NCBI RefSeq assembly: GCF_016820585.1
Contig: NZ_JADHDX010000001.1
Coordinates: 752,683 to 816,682 of the forward strand
Origin: Arthrobacter beigongshangensis
GTDB taxonomy: Bacteria > Bacillota > Bacilli > Bacillales_A > Planococcaceae
DNA: 64,000 nt
Reading direction: 5' to 3'
Part shown: positions 57,801 through 64,000 of the stretch, one piece after another
How the letters are laid out: each line of letters begins with the position of its first letter
How positions within the stretch are numbered: position 1 is the first letter of the stretch
Position numbers and translations under genes: made by a program
Notes under the pieces: generated by a model
Databases searched by the model: none
Told to the model about the DNA's origin: nothing
The model's input: the letters and a program-made list of their open reading frames with translations, nothing else

Positions 57801-58009
57801 AGTATGACAACCTTGGATTAGTCGATTTTTATAGTGAGAGATTTAATGGTGAAGAGAGATTTATTATATTTACAGATAAACCAGATTTTATGTTGAGTGA
57901 AGCGCATGTTGAGGATTTGAATAGGATTATGGATAATACCTATGTCTATCTAGTGAATGGAAAAGAGATTGAAGAAATGAGACTGGCGGCGTCATTGTTT
58001 GGTGATTAA
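54815..58009 (+). CDS. brxHII: BREX type 3 SNF2-like helicase BrxHII
   Basis: 1064 residues: helicase motor 1 with DDPGAGKT (about 125-132) and DEAH (about 224-227), LLTATPHKGDAENF, a coiled insertion (about 395-470), and motor 2 with IIFTESVDTLNYLEERL, ATDAGGESINLQFCN and QRMGRIHRIGQ. The C-terminal 300 residues are helical and end in a DUF3883-like segment. In type 3 BREX this helicase is usually between pglX and pglZ; here it comes last. AAAGGAGG precedes the ATG and a clear terminator follows. Confidence 0.9.
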   Translation: MNIGDIITGPFFPEVIEIKRIDEFGDDYYLLEGIGRQTNQYHEQLLAKNDVDQITILSTSTETNIEFTGQGIQQRLLHLTLEIEDKYSKTRALGNQQVIPLPHQIEAVYSRMLQTSNVRFLLADDPGAGKTIMSGMLIKELKARESIGRILVLVPPLVLRQWQEEMDQKFQESFKIINRAVLNEYGSKNPFIENDCCLASIYWSTRDDIKELILEAKFDLIIVDEAHKMAAYSYGKIKKKTSKTKLYHLGEKLLAKTEHCLLLTATPHKGDAENFRLLMKLIEPDLFNHVSASESLRDKSNPFIIRRLKESMVNFDSTPIFPKRTTKTIQYELTEPELDLYDAVTEYVQTHFNRAMNAGNNSTAFAMMLLQRRLSSSIEAIHRSLGRRYKRLLVILDKTEAERKKFSQRLEKLYNNGLDEEITDTQEVLEKKLELAVDIIDIDALKEEIAELKKLLIKTTSLKRYGSERKYLELEEMLFGVDGLIYTGEKIIIFTESVDTLNYLEERLADRVEQITKIVGKFSMDERRKQVEMFRNGSQVMLATDAGGESINLQFCNQMINYDIPWNPNKLEQRMGRIHRIGQKNEVFVFNLVAQNTREGYVMTRLLAKLETMKEDLGNDLVYNFMGELLEDDINLADLMKEAILTRENLDDVIAQMDKALSDEHKQLLQTMKEMQFDAEAIDIQAMKKSQYDVEINKIPNRTYVELIDYALKESKVKVFDSQEGKVKRIERFPKLIRDQFSKNTKLDDSYRFTGFVEHSDSDVQYVTKTHPIYQLSKTLLERTSDQFAFKRYLSTYDVPEHLEVDMYRVVLKDGVGKELKNKFIFIAKRADQSLVELNPYWLSIDHFSDAITELPFIELPDLQNQILQLAISEKGYIEQKRISQLNRMHDYLVETFNMQYNEVYEKLINYQAENEDNKNSALINLMNAQLIDIEEQKKKRLDTLNKQRTITLQPPKKIAQFELIPKGNSYRVLASDYYEMVAAYEKENGRRLVKQYDNLGLVDFYSERFNGEERFIIFTDKPDFMLSEAHVEDLNRIMDNTYVYLVNGKEIEEMRLAASLFGD

Positions 58010-58043
58010 CATGGAAAATCAACTTTATTAATGAAAATTTTAG

Positions 58044-58070
58044 GCTCCTTTAATTAAGGAGCTTTTCTTA
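58044..58070 (+). terminator. Terminator of the BREX operon
   Basis: GCTCCTT, TAATT, AAGGAGC then TTTTCTT. It separates BREX from the genes downstream. Confidence 0.88.
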
Positions 58071-58185
58071 TTGTTCCTGTTTATATATGGTAATATGAAA
58101 CTAATAGAAAAATGAAAAGTGATTATCATCATTACAATTTTTTATACTAGTAAAATTTATTAAAAAAATAAAAGTTGGTGTGTTT

Positions 58186-60117
58186 ATGATTATATATGAG
58201 TCTACAAAAGAGCAATTCGTGGGTGATATAGTAAATGAACTTCTAATTGATCGATTATACAATTCCTATCAGAAGAAAATTGGTCGCACGTCTAAATCTG
58301 AGATACGTTCATGGGAAAACTCTTTGCAAAAAATGTCTAATGTTATGCAAGATGATGACATTCCAAATGATGCTTCAGTTGCAATTGAGTTCAATATTCC
58401 CAATACATCCAAACGAGTAGACTTCCTCATTGCAGGAAACGATGGAGTTCAAGATCATGTTGTGATTGTAGAACTGAAGCAATGGGAAAGTGTTGAAAAG
58501 ATTGCTACGAGAGATGGAATCGTAAAAACATATATAGGAAAAGGGAATCGTGAAATAACACATCCATCCTATCAAGCTTGGTCTTATGCTGCACTGATTG
58601 AAGATTTTAACGAGAATGTGCAAAAACAAGAGATTCAATTAAAGCCCTGTGCATATCTACATAACTATAGAAAAGTCGAAGATGATCCATTAACAGATAT
58701 GCATTATAAGGATCATCTTCAAAAGGCACCTGTATTTACAAAGGGTGAAATAGAAAAACTTCGTTCATTTATAAAAAGATTCATTAAATTAGGGGATCAA
58801 AATCAACTAATATATCAAATCGAAAATGGGAGAATTCGACCATCAAAATCATTGCAAGATTCATTAAATAATATGTTGAAAGGCAATGAAGAATTTATAA
58901 TGATTGACGAACAAAAAGTATTCTATGAAGAAGCATTTTATTTTGCTCTGGAGAGTGCGAAAACAGATACAAAGCAAGTGATGATTGTTCAAGGAGGGCC
59001 CGGTACAGGGAAATCTGTATTGGCTATAAACTTACTAGTAAAACTAATTGACCAAGGACTCGTTGCGATGTATGTTACAAAAAACTCAGCACCGCGTAAC
59101 ATTTATTCATCAAAGTTAAAAGGAGATTTTAAAAAGACTCATATTGATAATCTGTTTAAGGGCTCTGGTAGCTTTACAGAGGTTGAAAAAAATGAATTTG
59201 ATGTATTAATCATAGATGAAGCACATCGTTTAAATGAAAAGTCCGGTATGTTTCGTAATAAAGGAGAAAATCAGGTTAAGGAATTAATCAAAGGTTCTAG
59301 GTTCACTATATTTTTTATAGATGAAAACCAAAAGGTTACTTTAAGTGATATCGGCAGTGTAGAGATAATAAAAAAGTATGCAAAACAATTCAATGCCGAT
59401 ATTATTTTGCATGAACTAACATCCCAATTCCGTTGTGATGGGTCTGATGGTTACATTGCTTGGTTAGATGATGTGCTGCAAATTAGAAATACGGCAAACA
59501 TGCATGAATTAGGAATGGACTATGATATTCGGCTTTATGATGATCCGAATGAAATGCTTGCGGAAATCGAAAGTCTGAATAAAAGAAACAATAAATCCCG
59601 TGTAATGGCCGGGTATTGTTGGGAATGGCCAAAGAACAATCGGCAAGACGTAAATCATCATGATATTGCCATTCCTGAACATGATTTTGGAATGAGTTGG
59701 AATATCGAAAATACCTGGGCCATTGAGAGCTCTTCAGTGAGAGAGGCAGGCTGCATCCATACTGCCCAAGGATTGGAGTTCGATCATGTAGGTGTTATTA
59801 TCGGTGATGATTTGCGATATGAGAATGGTCAAATCATAACAGATTACACTAAGCGGGCAAAGACAGACCAATCCTTAAAAGGAATAAAAAAGATTGCAAA
59901 AGAAGACCCTGAGGAAGCACATTTATTAGCTGATCCAATTATTCGTAACACATATAGAACATTAATGACTCGGGGACAGAAAGGGTGCTTTGTTTATTGT
60001 ACTGACCCTGCGTTACAAGCTTATTTAAAAGAGAGATTAGAAAAAGTAACGTTCTATCGTCAGAAGAGGCAACAATCACTGTATTTAGTGGACGAGAGAG
60101 AAGAATATAGAACGTGA
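58186..60117 (+). CDS. PD-(D/E)XK nuclease fused to DUF2075 superfamily I helicase/ATPase
   Basis: About 643 residues. The N-terminal domain has a nuclease core: Glu69, Asp79 (KRVDFLIAG) and Glu96-x-Lys98 (VVIVELKQWE). After a helical linker comes DUF2075: Walker A GGPGTGKSVLAINLL (about 271-278), VLIIDEAHRLNEKSG (about 342-350), FFIDENQKVT, LTSQFRCDGSDGYI and HTAQGLEFDHVGVIIG. It probably acts as a DNA or RNA unwinding nuclease. It has its own promoter region after the BREX terminator, so it is a neighbour, not a BREX subunit. ATG 58186 or GTG 58180 may start it; the ribosome site is weak. Confidence 0.85.
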   Translation: MIIYESTKEQFVGDIVNELLIDRLYNSYQKKIGRTSKSEIRSWENSLQKMSNVMQDDDIPNDASVAIEFNIPNTSKRVDFLIAGNDGVQDHVVIVELKQWESVEKIATRDGIVKTYIGKGNREITHPSYQAWSYAALIEDFNENVQKQEIQLKPCAYLHNYRKVEDDPLTDMHYKDHLQKAPVFTKGEIEKLRSFIKRFIKLGDQNQLIYQIENGRIRPSKSLQDSLNNMLKGNEEFIMIDEQKVFYEEAFYFALESAKTDTKQVMIVQGGPGTGKSVLAINLLVKLIDQGLVAMYVTKNSAPRNIYSSKLKGDFKKTHIDNLFKGSGSFTEVEKNEFDVLIIDEAHRLNEKSGMFRNKGENQVKELIKGSRFTIFFIDENQKVTLSDIGSVEIIKKYAKQFNADIILHELTSQFRCDGSDGYIAWLDDVLQIRNTANMHELGMDYDIRLYDDPNEMLAEIESLNKRNNKSRVMAGYCWEWPKNNRQDVNHHDIAIPEHDFGMSWNIENTWAIESSSVREAGCIHTAQGLEFDHVGVIIGDDLRYENGQIITDYTKRAKTDQSLKGIKKIAKEDPEEAHLLADPIIRNTYRTLMTRGQKGCFVYCTDPALQAYLKERLEKVTFYRQKRQQSLYLVDEREEYRT

Positions 60118-60171
60118 ATGTAATAGCTTGTCCAGTGGAGGGGCGTAATGTGCGGACGGTTGCTTTGATTC

Positions 60172-60251
60172 GTGCCAGTCATTCATTCAATCGTGAAAGT
60201 TGTACCATTCCTGTTTATTCAAATTATCATGAAAGTTTGAGTGACTGGCAC
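60172..60251. repeat. REP-like inverted repeat
   Basis: GTGCCAGTCATTCA (60172-60185) pairs with TGAGTGACTGGCAC (60238-60251) with one mismatch. Inside are two partial copies of TGAAAGTTTGA. It lies between two genes and could be a REP element or a transcript-end structure without T-run. Confidence 0.65.
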
Positions 60252-60350
60252 CGCAGATTCATAATAATTAAAAGTTGCAAAGCTAGTTTTAGGTGTATTA
60301 CCCGGTTATGTCGAATTTGATTAAACTATTATTTTATTGGAGGGATTCTA

Positions 60351-61490
60351 GTGTCCATAGTTTTTAATGAATCTTTAAATAACTTTGCGAGGAGGTACTT
60401 TATAAAAGGAAACGAACAAGTTGGGGATGATAGACTGTTTCCGCGAAAGTATGAAAGCGTTATTAATTCAATTTGCGAGCAGCTATTAATTCATGATGGA
60501 ATTTCTTTCAAAGTTTATGGCGAAAACATTCCTTTAACTATATTAATAAATACCTTTGGAGTTAGAGCTACTGAAGAATTACTTGAACAGGGTGCCCTTA
60601 AGTTCGTTTTATGGAATCCGGGAGTTACTTATATGGTTGATGACATTCCAGGTATTTTACCATTACAATCTATGGGTAGCTTCACTACTGATGTCCATTC
60701 AGACCCTGAGGAATCTATAATGAGTGGTTTGGAATTTATGCGGAATCCACTTCCGAGAAAAATGAGAAGAGATATCACGAGGAAAGTATTAAAACACTAT
60801 GTGGTCCCGCCGGAAGAGTTAGCTCGTGATGCAGCTGAATTTGGTCACGAAGGGTATAAAAATAATTTGTTTAAGGAATTTGGTTTATCAAATGAAAAAA
60901 CTTTAACTGACCTAAAACAAGAAGAAAGAAAACAACTTTGTAATTTAGCTACCCAATGTTTAGATTTAACGCTCTTGGCAAAGTATCAATATAGTACTTA
61001 CAATTCATTTGATTTAATGAACTTGAATCGAAGTGAATTCCAGAATCTGAAAGATGCGAAAGCAGTTGAAAATGTTGTGGATACAGTTTTTAATATTGAA
61101 GAAGTCCCCAATTTTTCAGAAATGATTTCTCAGAAAACGATAGATATTAAAAGTATTCCTAAACTTAGAAGTAAAAAGAGTTCCGAAAAATTTCGGGCAT
61201 GGGTAGATAAGGTTTCTCATCATGAAGAGAGTTCTGATATTACGCGAGAATATATCGATGCTATAGTTGATTCAAAAACTGCTAATCAGACACCGAGAGG
61301 GAAGCTGACAAGGGTGCTTGGAGTAGTATCTCTTGGAGCTATAGTTGGAAGCACGGTACCAGGACCTAGCGGTATAATAACGGGAGCAGCGATTGGTTTA
61401 TTGGATTCATATGTATTAGATAAAATAGTAAAGGGATGGACACCAAGGCATTACATTGATAAAGAAATTAAGCCGCTTATTAATAACTAA
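60351..61490 (+). CDS. Unknown protein with glycine-rich hydrophobic C-terminus
   Basis: 379 residues that I do not recognise. The first 300 residues are soluble, with a gene-like mix of helices and strands (YESVINSICEQLLIHDGISF, and a basic PLPRKMRRDITRKVLKHYVV). Near the C-terminus a hydrophobic, glycine-rich segment (about 325-355: VLGVVSLGAIVGSTVPGPSG and IITGAAIGLLDSYV) looks like a membrane hairpin or glycine zipper, followed by a polar tail. This soluble-sensor plus membrane-segment layout is common in defence effectors, but function is not known. GTG start after GGAGGG. It stands in the defence island. Confidence 0.7.
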   Translation: MSIVFNESLNNFARRYFIKGNEQVGDDRLFPRKYESVINSICEQLLIHDGISFKVYGENIPLTILINTFGVRATEELLEQGALKFVLWNPGVTYMVDDIPGILPLQSMGSFTTDVHSDPEESIMSGLEFMRNPLPRKMRRDITRKVLKHYVVPPEELARDAAEFGHEGYKNNLFKEFGLSNEKTLTDLKQEERKQLCNLATQCLDLTLLAKYQYSTYNSFDLMNLNRSEFQNLKDAKAVENVVDTVFNIEEVPNFSEMISQKTIDIKSIPKLRSKKSSEKFRAWVDKVSHHEESSDITREYIDAIVDSKTANQTPRGKLTRVLGVVSLGAIVGSTVPGPSGIITGAAIGLLDSYVLDKIVKGWTPRHYIDKEIKPLINN

Positions 61491-61656
61491 TATGGAGAAA
61501 TATGAATTAGTGAAAGGTAGGCAGCAACAAATGGAGAAAGAGACAAATCTACAGTTATTGTTTTTTTTGAATATTCAAATATAAAAATAGAGGAATCTGA
61601 GTATAGTAATATGTTATGGAACAAAAAAAACTTATGGATATGGAAGGATGGTAATA

Positions 61657-62375
61657 GTGAATGTAGAAAAAAAGAATAATATTTTTGCAAGATTGTCTCA
61701 AGAACAAGTTTTGAGTCTGCAAAACGGGTTTGAAGAATTAATAAATAAAGGAACAGTAGAAATGAAGGTGGATATTGTAAATATTTCAAAAAAATGTAAT
61801 TGGAAAAATTGACGGAACTGGCTGAACACTGCCTGTTGAAATGGCGATATATCCATTTAAAATATTAGGTAGCACAGATGAAATACAGGATATTGATAAA
61901 TTTTTTTATGAGTATTTTACGCGAAATGAAAACTATCATTTAAAGGGATTAATAAGTGGAATTTTAGATTCCAAAATTGACGGGAAGTATAAACGGGGTA
62001 TAGAAGAATGTACGTTCGCTCACGAAAATGAAAAGTACATTATTGCATCTGTAACATTACTTACTATTGTAGAAGGAATTCTATCAAGTTTTGAACCAGA
62101 TAAAACAAATATAAGAATGATGAAAGTTTGTCAAACGCAAGTGGATATGACATCCACATCCACTGAGATTCTCGAAAAATATATTTGGATTTCATACAGC
62201 AACTTTATTAGAAAGCTGCTGTATGAAATCTGAGTTCAGTGCACAAGAACCTTCATTTCTTAATAGGCATTGGATACTACATGGTAGGTCAGAATACAAT
62301 TTAACGGGGTTGGATAGTTTAAGGTTATTTAATGCCATTTCCACTATATGCTGCATAGTCGATAAGGAAGTATAG
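61657..62375 (+). pseudogene. Broken gene in at least three frames
   Basis: Piece 1 (61657-61812, GTG after GGAAGGATGG) encodes 51 residues from MNVEKKNNIFARLSQEQVLS and then stops. Piece 2 (61841-62233) begins IYPFKILGSTDEIQDIDKFF, continues ASVTLLTIVEGILSSF and stops after FIRKLLYEI. Piece 3, shifted by one frame (about 62222-62375), reads KSEFSAQEPSFLNRHWILHG, then RSEYNLTGLDSLRLFNAIST and a stop. The parts fit one helical protein of about 240 residues whose end (FLNRHWILHGR) is a pattern I have seen in uncharacterised bacterial proteins. It is most likely inactive. 61491-61656 before it shows only short open pieces. Confidence 0.6.
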
Positions 62376-63452
62376 TTTGAGATGTTAATCATTAGGTTTC
62401 TTACTTCCTAACAGACTAGATAGTCAGGAAAGAAGAAACCATGCTCAGATTTCAAGCTTTTGAGTAAGGCTATTTAGAAAAAATATACTGCAATTATATA
62501 AATACAACAAAACTCAATACTTTTAAAGTGGAAAATAAATTCAATAAAACCCAGTCTAATCTTTCTCCGACTAAAGAAAACCGAACACAACGACAAAAGA
62601 AATGACTATCAAACAAGCCAATGATGATAAAGATGCTGCAACGACTGAAGTGAAGAAAATGAGGGCTTAGCGAAGAAAATTTAAGATGCAAAGAAGTCAT
62701 TGAAGGACGAGTATATGAGCTGGCGAGAGTGTTACGAACATAACGTTAGGCTGAATTCAGTAGGCTCCGTGGAGAATCGGTCTCTGCGGGGCTATTTTAT
62801 TTCCTCATTTACCCCGAGAGTTTTATCCTGACAAACTTGTTTTACAGCTTCCCAGCCATTCTACACGTCCCAATGTATCTCAGCGACCTAACAACACCCT
62901 ATACAATGTTTCCAAGTGATTTCTCTACGAGTGAAAAAAGCTTCATAATTAGCTCCAAAAAGTAATCGATATCAAATTTTTTACTGTCTATTTACTTTTG
63001 ATGTACTGATAAACTGGCTAATCAGTTTGTAAGTAAGCTGCATTGATGTTTTGTTCCATATTAGTTCCGGATACAATGGATGATTACCGTCATGAGATGG
63101 AACCACTATTTGAGTATTGCGGACAGAATGAGCCAGCTGTGTGGAGTTTTGAGCCACTGGCTAGTAATGTACAAAGTAAACAGCCATTGAAATGTTACTC
63201 CTTGAAAGGGATGCGAGTGACAATGTTTACTGATGAGCATACAGAAGCTTCGTGAAGGGTTAATCTTTGAGGAGCTATTTTATTCCACTGCCATACTAAG
63301 AACTTCTATCCAAACTGCTCACTGTCTTTCTATTAACAATATCCTATCAAACTGGCTTCTGCCACTATTACTTGAGAGAATACTAATAACGGAATGAATA
63401 TTAGAAATACTTTGTATTGATTTATATGAAAAACTATCTTGGAGGGGAAAGT
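62376..63452. other. About 1 kb of decayed sequence
   Basis: No intact gene is convincing. A 70-codon frame at 63043-63255 (segment PDTMDDYRHEMEPLFEYCGQ) is coding in character but has no ribosome site and is probably a fragment. A short lysine-rich stretch at 62580-62670 is open in pieces. Around 62762-62797 an imperfect hairpin is followed by a T-rich tail; a related tail (GAGCTATTTTATTCC) recurs near 63272. Confidence 0.5.
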
Positions 63453-63941
63453 ATGAATCAGGCAGCCTTAATTCATTGCGAACTAATCGGAGAACACCCA
63501 AAGAGGACAATTTTTGCGGAGTGGCTATCCTCTGAGGATTTACCGTCATTCAATAATAAGGTACATAGAAAATTGCTTGAGGTACCAGGCATGAGGGAAC
63601 ACGCAGTAGAACAAATATCAGACTGGATAATTAAACATCATGTTGCAGACGCAACAATAAATAGATTAAAAAGGAACAGAGAAAGAATACTTAAAAAGCA
63701 TGGCTTGGATGAGTATCTTAATCAGCAGCAGTTTCTTCCAGTTGCAGAAAAAACAATGAGAGGCAATGGAGCAGAAATAGTTCTAGCTGAATATCTTCAA
63801 GCTTCTTCAAATCTTCAGGTTTTAGTATATAAATTGAGGTATAACCCAAATGTAAATCAATCAATGAAAGGAGACGATGTTCTTCTATTGAATAAAGAAA
63901 ATCCTAGTCACAAGATAATTGTAGGTGAATCAAAGTGTTAA
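63453..63941 (+). CDS. HamA-like (DUF1837) nuclease of a Hachiman-type system, apparently truncated
   Basis: 162 residues. After a helical N-terminus it has RGNGAEIVLAEYLQ (about 103-116), LRYNPNVNQSMKGDDVLLL (Asp141/Asp142), and IIVGESK (Glu159, Lys161), which together make the PD-(D/E)XK site of HamA/DUF1837. HamA proteins usually continue 80 or more residues after GESK, but here the frame stops two codons later (KC then TAA). GGAGGGG precedes ATG 63453. The rest of the gene and the helicase HamB, if present, would lie beyond 64000. Only 59 bases remain, and no continuation is seen in any frame. Confidence 0.6.
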   Translation: MNQAALIHCELIGEHPKRTIFAEWLSSEDLPSFNNKVHRKLLEVPGMREHAVEQISDWIIKHHVADATINRLKRNRERILKKHGLDEYLNQQQFLPVAEKTMRGNGAEIVLAEYLQASSNLQVLVYKLRYNPNVNQSMKGDDVLLLNKENPSHKIIVGESKC

Positions 63942-64000
63942 TGACATAAGAAATCGTCCAGAAATTGACTTGATCTTTTGTCCTTAAATTGCCGCTTTTT

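Noticed and set aside
45173..58009. DISARM or Dnd/Ssp system
   Set aside because: PglZ, BrxA, BrxC and a DUF1156-like methyltransferase identify BREX; no drmB or dnd genes are seen.
60114..60320. 68-codon frame after the DUF2075 gene
   Set aside because: It spans the REP-like inverted repeat, has odd composition and no ribosome site.
61487..61789. 100-codon reverse frame
   Set aside because: Phe/Leu/Ser-rich shadow of an AT-rich region overlapping the broken forward gene.
63043..63255. 70-codon frame as a gene
   Set aside because: No ribosome site, surrounded by decayed DNA; kept only as a possible fragment.

Overview
The window looks like a chromosome segment of a low-to-mid-GC, Gram-positive, spore-former-type bacterium, most likely a Planococcaceae member close to Sporosarcina. 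This rests on the gene families (T-box-controlled proBA, glcT-ptsG, CtsR-controlled clpE, LCP protein, bioY with a BirA-type operator, small Bacillaceae-type proteins), strong GGAGG ribosome binding sites, and frequent TTG/GTG starts. No rRNA, tRNA, CRISPR array or intact insertion sequence was seen.

Bases 1-36,600 are mostly housekeeping and metabolism. An RpiR-type regulator (cut by the window edge) leads an operon of an M20 deacylase, a GNAT acyltransferase and an N-acylamino acid racemase, which fits the known D-to-L amino acid inversion route through N-succinyl intermediates. A YkvI-type membrane protein follows, then proB-proA under a proline T-box, an LCP cell-wall enzyme, an MHYT-EAL signalling protein, a patatin lipase and a short FtsH-like protease. 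A leftward operon encodes a degenerate TyrR-like regulator, a class III aminotransferase and an amino-acid ABC transporter, with a divergent M20 amidohydrolase. A glucose block holds glcT-ptsG facing zwf-gnd. Then come a cyclase, YnfA, DUF1801, bioY, a PPOX-fold protein, NlpC/P60, HpaB-type monooxygenase, clpE and a 40-residue protein. Two copies of a 189-bp palindromic repeat (3826 and 21124) and an 82-bp tandem repeat built of 20-21-bp units (12357-12520) lie between genes.

Bases 36,600-64,000 are an accessory and defence island. It starts with an Rpn-type nuclease, phage-like remnants, a LURP-one protein, a type II toxin-antitoxin pair with a 48-residue antitoxin, and a MazG-like pyrophosphohydrolase. 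Next is a tight three-gene operon of a DUF4145-like protein, a JAMM metalloprotease and an HsdR-N-type nuclease, which I cannot match to a named system. After a leftward XRE regulator comes a complete type 3 BREX locus (brxF-brxC-pglX-pglZ-brxA-brxHII, 45173-58009) ending in a clear terminator. Downstream are a PD-(D/E)XK nuclease fused to a DUF2075 helicase, an unrecognised 379-residue protein with a glycine-rich hydrophobic C-terminus, a broken gene, about 1 kb of decayed sequence, and a HamA-like (Hachiman) nuclease that stops right after its catalytic ESK motif.

The strongest candidate for something undescribed is the three-gene module at 41042-44375. It sits next to BREX and lies between two direct-repeat fragments of an XRE-regulator 3' end. 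The secondary candidates are the nuclease-helicase and orphan membrane gene pair at 58186-61490 and the BrxF protein that has lost its P-loop.
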